In this document: in pieces, positions 49,798 to 51,651 of the stretch
How positions within the stretch are numbered: position 1 is the first letter of the stretch
Layout of the letters: each line of letters begins with the position of its first letter
Assembly (NCBI GenBank): GCA_003486385.1
Contig: DNFT01000110.1
Span: 1-51,651 of the forward strand
Source: Eubacterium sp.
GTDB lineage: Bacteria > Bacillota > Clostridia > Lachnospirales > Lachnospiraceae
Reading direction: 5' to 3'
Length of the DNA stretch: 51,651 nucleotides
Program-made: the position numbers and the translations under genes
Notes under the pieces: generated by a model
Seen by the model: only the letters and a program-made list of their open reading frames with translations
Databases searched by the model: none
Told to the model about the DNA's origin: nothing

Positions 49798-50682
49798 TCA
49801 TCCTCCTATAATTTCAAATTTTATTGGCAAATGATCAGAATATTTTTCTTTATTAATTGTTGTATTGGGAACAAAGTTGTGATTTTCTGTCTTTTCTATT
49901 ATTTCAAAGTAGTCCCAGTTAAACTTATCAATATAACATGGTCTTAATAATACTGAATCAAATGAATACCAGTATATTGCATGGTCATCTTTGTCGCCTG
50001 AATTATAGTAAGAACCTTGAACTAATTTATTTGCACCCATTAAAGCCCAGATAGGATTAAAATAAAGATATGTTGTTCTCCCATCAATTTTTCTAGTTTT
50101 CTTAGCCGCATGACTAGCTGACATTGTTGCATTAAAACCATAACCGCTACATATTCCAGCCTCATATGGTTGCATATTAAAATCCCCTACTATAATTGTC
50201 CGTTTTTCATTATTTTCAAAAATTTCTTGTTCATATTTATTCAATTCCCTAGCTATGTCATTCGCACGGTTATATTGTGCCTCATTAGATTTTGTCTTTT
50301 TACTCAAAAGATGAACAACTACTAATAGACAATCAACTTTATCATATTTTTTTATCTTATAAATGGAATAATGCCCATCTTCTTTATATGGAATAATCTT
50401 AATTTCTTTCTTTGCCAACACTCTAATATCATTTTGCGGGCTAATCTGAATATTGTTCCATTCATTACCACTTAATTTGAGATGATTCAATATTGCAGTT
50501 ATATCCAAATTTTCAGCTTCAGCCAAAGAAACTATATCTAATTGATTTTCCTTTATCATATCAATTAGTGGACTAATTAGATTTTTATTATATATGTTCC
50601 AAAATAGAATTTTGATTATTCTCACCTCTTTTTCATATAAACTTCCAATTATATTATACCAATAGATTATTTCTTTTTCCAT
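49798..50682 (-). CDS. Endonuclease/exonuclease/phosphatase (EEP) family enzyme
   Basis: A metal-dependent phosphodiesterase or phosphatase fold. Residues seen, numbered from the ATG at 50680-50682, are Asn29 (FWNIYN), Glu55 or Glu57 (AEAE), His124, GDFN at 166-169, Asp242 and the SDH triad at 282-284, so the active site is complete. The family includes nucleases, inositol phosphatases and cyclic-nucleotide or lipid phosphodiesterases. The start is unclear: the ATG used lacks a ribosome site and lies upstream of a promoter candidate. AAGAGG is found eight bases before an in-frame ATC (50614-50616) that aligns with the usual family N-terminus. It is first of the three-gene cassette. Confidence 0.75.
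   Translation of the reverse strand: MEKEIIYWYNIIGSLYEKEVRIIKILFWNIYNKNLISPLIDMIKENQLDIVSLAEAENLDITAILNHLKLSGNEWNNIQISPQNDIRVLAKKEIKIIPYKEDGHYSIYKIKKYDKVDCLLVVVHLLSKKTKSNEAQYNRANDIARELNKYEQEIFENNEKRTIIVGDFNMQPYEAGICSGYGFNATMSASHAAKKTRKIDGRTTYLYFNPIWALMGANKLVQGSYYNSGDKDDHAIYWYSFDSVLLRPCYIDKFNWDYFEIIEKTENHNFVPNTTINKEKYSDHLPIKFEIIGG
50653..50681 (-). promoter_or_regulatory. Extended -10 promoter of the EEP/SIR2 cassette
   Basis: Minus-strand TGG-TATAAT (50653-50661) is an extended -10; a weak -35 TGGAAA lies 17 bases upstream (50676-50681). It sits just after the integrase terminator, so the cassette can be expressed on its own. Confidence 0.5.
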
Positions 50683-50684
50683 AG

Positions 50685-50710
50685 AAAAAACGCCCCAGCC
50701 AAGCCGGAGC
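50685..50710 (-). terminator. Intrinsic terminator of the integrase gene
   Basis: Minus-strand GCTCCGGC (50703-50710) pairs with GCTGGGGC (50692-50699) through two wobbles, with a 3-base loop, followed by G and six T residues (50685-50690). It is 18 bases after the integrase stop. Confidence 0.8.
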
Positions 50711-50727
50711 ATTATCTATCTTCTATA

Positions 50728-51651
50728 TCAAATTACCTTAAACATCTTCTGCGACATCGGTTTCTCCTTCTTCTGTTCAACCTCCGCCTGTGCCTTTCTG
50801 AAGTCTTCCATTCGTTTCAGTTCTTCCTCAGCATCGTCAAATCCGATATGTGTGTACACATTCATCGTGACTGATATATCCGAATGCCCCATAAGGTACT
50901 GCAGTGTCTTGGGATTCATTCCCGATTTTGCCATATTGCTGCAATAGGTGTGTCGGCACACATGAGGCGTGATATTAGGCATCTGCACCCGATAGATATC
51001 ATTGTATCTGCCGACCATGTGGTTGAATCGGTGCTGCCAGTGCATTGCTACAAGTGGCATTCCATTATCATCATAAAACAGGAATCCACTGTAGCCATCA
51101 ATGGCTTTTTCCACTTTAGGAGCATTTCTGTCCTCGATGATTGCCTGAAACATCTGTGCTACATCCTCTGTTATCGGCAGTACCCTTGTTCCAGCATCTG
51201 TCTTTGTGGTTTCTATGATATATCGCATATCCGATGTTCTCTGCAACTGGTGGTCGATATTCACTGTTCGTTTCTCCAAATCAATATCCTTCAGTGTCAA
51301 TCCACAAAATTCAGAGATTCGCATTCCTGTATGAAAGAGTATGTACACCACTTCATAATATTTACAGTACACCACATCGTCATGCACAAACTTTAAGAAC
51401 TTCCGCATCTGGTCTTTGGAAATTGCCTCTCTTGTCACTGCATCATTTACCAATACTCCGGCAAGCTGGAATCCGAATGGATTCTTTACAAGAATGTCAT
51501 CATCCACCGCCATCTGAAAAGCTGGTCGCAGCACTCCCCGGATTGTATGAATGGAACTGTAGCTTTTTCCATCTTCCTGTTGCAGCTTGATAAGAAACAA
51601 CTTGGCATCCGATGTTTTCACACTTCGGATTGTCTTTTGCCCGAAGGATTC
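50728..51651 (-). CDS. Tyrosine recombinase/integrase, Tn916 type (partial, runs off the right edge)
   Basis: A site-specific recombinase that inserts and excises a mobile element. The frame stays open to the window edge, so the N-terminal arm-binding part is missing. Numbering from the GTG at 51619-51621, the catalytic residues are Arg101 (HTGMRISEF), Lys140, His220 and Arg223 (PHVCRHTY), His246 (LMGHSD) and nucleophile Tyr256 (NVYTH). All are present, so the visible catalytic domain looks intact. The HTGMRISEFCGLT segment is typical of integrases of conjugative transposons. In such elements the integrase gene lies at one end, so the body of the element is expected to the right, outside the window. 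Confidence 0.92.
   Translation of the reverse strand, partial: ESFGQKTIRSVKTSDAKLFLIKLQQEDGKSYSSIHTIRGVLRPAFQMAVDDDILVKNPFGFQLAGVLVNDAVTREAISKDQMRKFLKFVHDDVVYCKYYEVVYILFHTGMRISEFCGLTLKDIDLEKRTVNIDHQLQRTSDMRYIIETTKTDAGTRVLPITEDVAQMFQAIIEDRNAPKVEKAIDGYSGFLFYDDNGMPLVAMHWQHRFNHMVGRYNDIYRVQMPNITPHVCRHTYCSNMAKSGMNPKTLQYLMGHSDISVTMNVYTHIGFDDAEEELKRMEDFRKAQAEVEQKKEKPMSQKMFKVI

Noticed and set aside
1..51651. tRNA, rRNA or CRISPR loci inside the window
   Set aside because: I looked for tRNA T-arm strings, rRNA core sequences and regularly spaced repeats and recognised none; a tRNAscan or CRISPR finder run would settle it.

Overview
The window looks like the chromosome of a pectin-using, spore-gene-bearing Firmicute of the family Lachnospiraceae; Lachnospira (Eubacterium) eligens or a close relative fits best. 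The reasons are an intracellular pectin-oligosaccharide gene set (GH28, CE12, a GH105-like protein) beside an LplABC-type sugar ABC importer, a spoIIA-spoVA sporulation cluster, strong AGGAGG ribosome sites, a T-box on aspS, and lineage-typical proteins such as the DUF5685 and YitT families. The genus call is inference from gene content, not from a search.

Layout. 1-460: three tandem sigma-A-type promoters firing left out of the window, probably into an rRNA operon beyond the edge. 545-9247: pectin block on the minus strand (GH28 polygalacturonase, short GH105-like protein, CE12 acetylesterase, then the solute-binding lipoprotein and two permeases, with a cre-like site upstream). 9339-13992: PAP2 phosphatase, YigZ and a class A penicillin-binding protein. 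14009-23333: the conserved order spoIIAA-spoIIAB-sigF-spoVAA-spoVAB-spoVAC-spoVAD-spoVAE on the minus strand, interrupted by an EAL protein, an HD protein, a cation/Ca2+ exchanger and a YitT protein. 23355-28561: zinc-ribbon TPR membrane protein, a 47-residue ORF, folC, a DnaJ-domain protein with a Cys-rich tail, a DUF5685 protein and a zinc-ribbon membrane protein. 28577-28923: a long imperfect inverted repeat. 29025-38942: hisC, a second aminotransferase, an ABC exporter, a FliB-like protein, aspS with its T-box, a frameshifted nudC and an S66 peptidase. 39108-48103: YitT, membrane GNAT, GGDEF sensor, thioesterase, D-2-hydroxyacid dehydrogenase, DUF1294, chemoreceptor, MerR regulator and a low-molecular-weight phosphatase. 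48281-51651: a visibly AT-richer three-gene cassette (SIR2-like, unknown, EEP-nuclease-like) behind a Tn916-type tyrosine integrase that runs off the right edge.

How the parts work together. The left block imports oligosaccharides, and three enzymes without signal peptides would finish pectin breakdown in the cytosol. The middle block encodes forespore sigma-F control and the SpoVA channel for Ca-dipicolinate; a Ca2+ exchanger sits among those genes. The MerR regulator and the chemoreceptor are linked by a promoter with the 19-bp palindromic spacer typical of MerR targets. The right-end cassette has the composition, context and domain types of a mobile anti-phage module, and is the best candidate for an undescribed system.

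Limits: everything was read by eye. Family names rest on motifs, and no alignment, structure prediction or database search was run. No tRNA, rRNA or CRISPR array was recognised inside the window.
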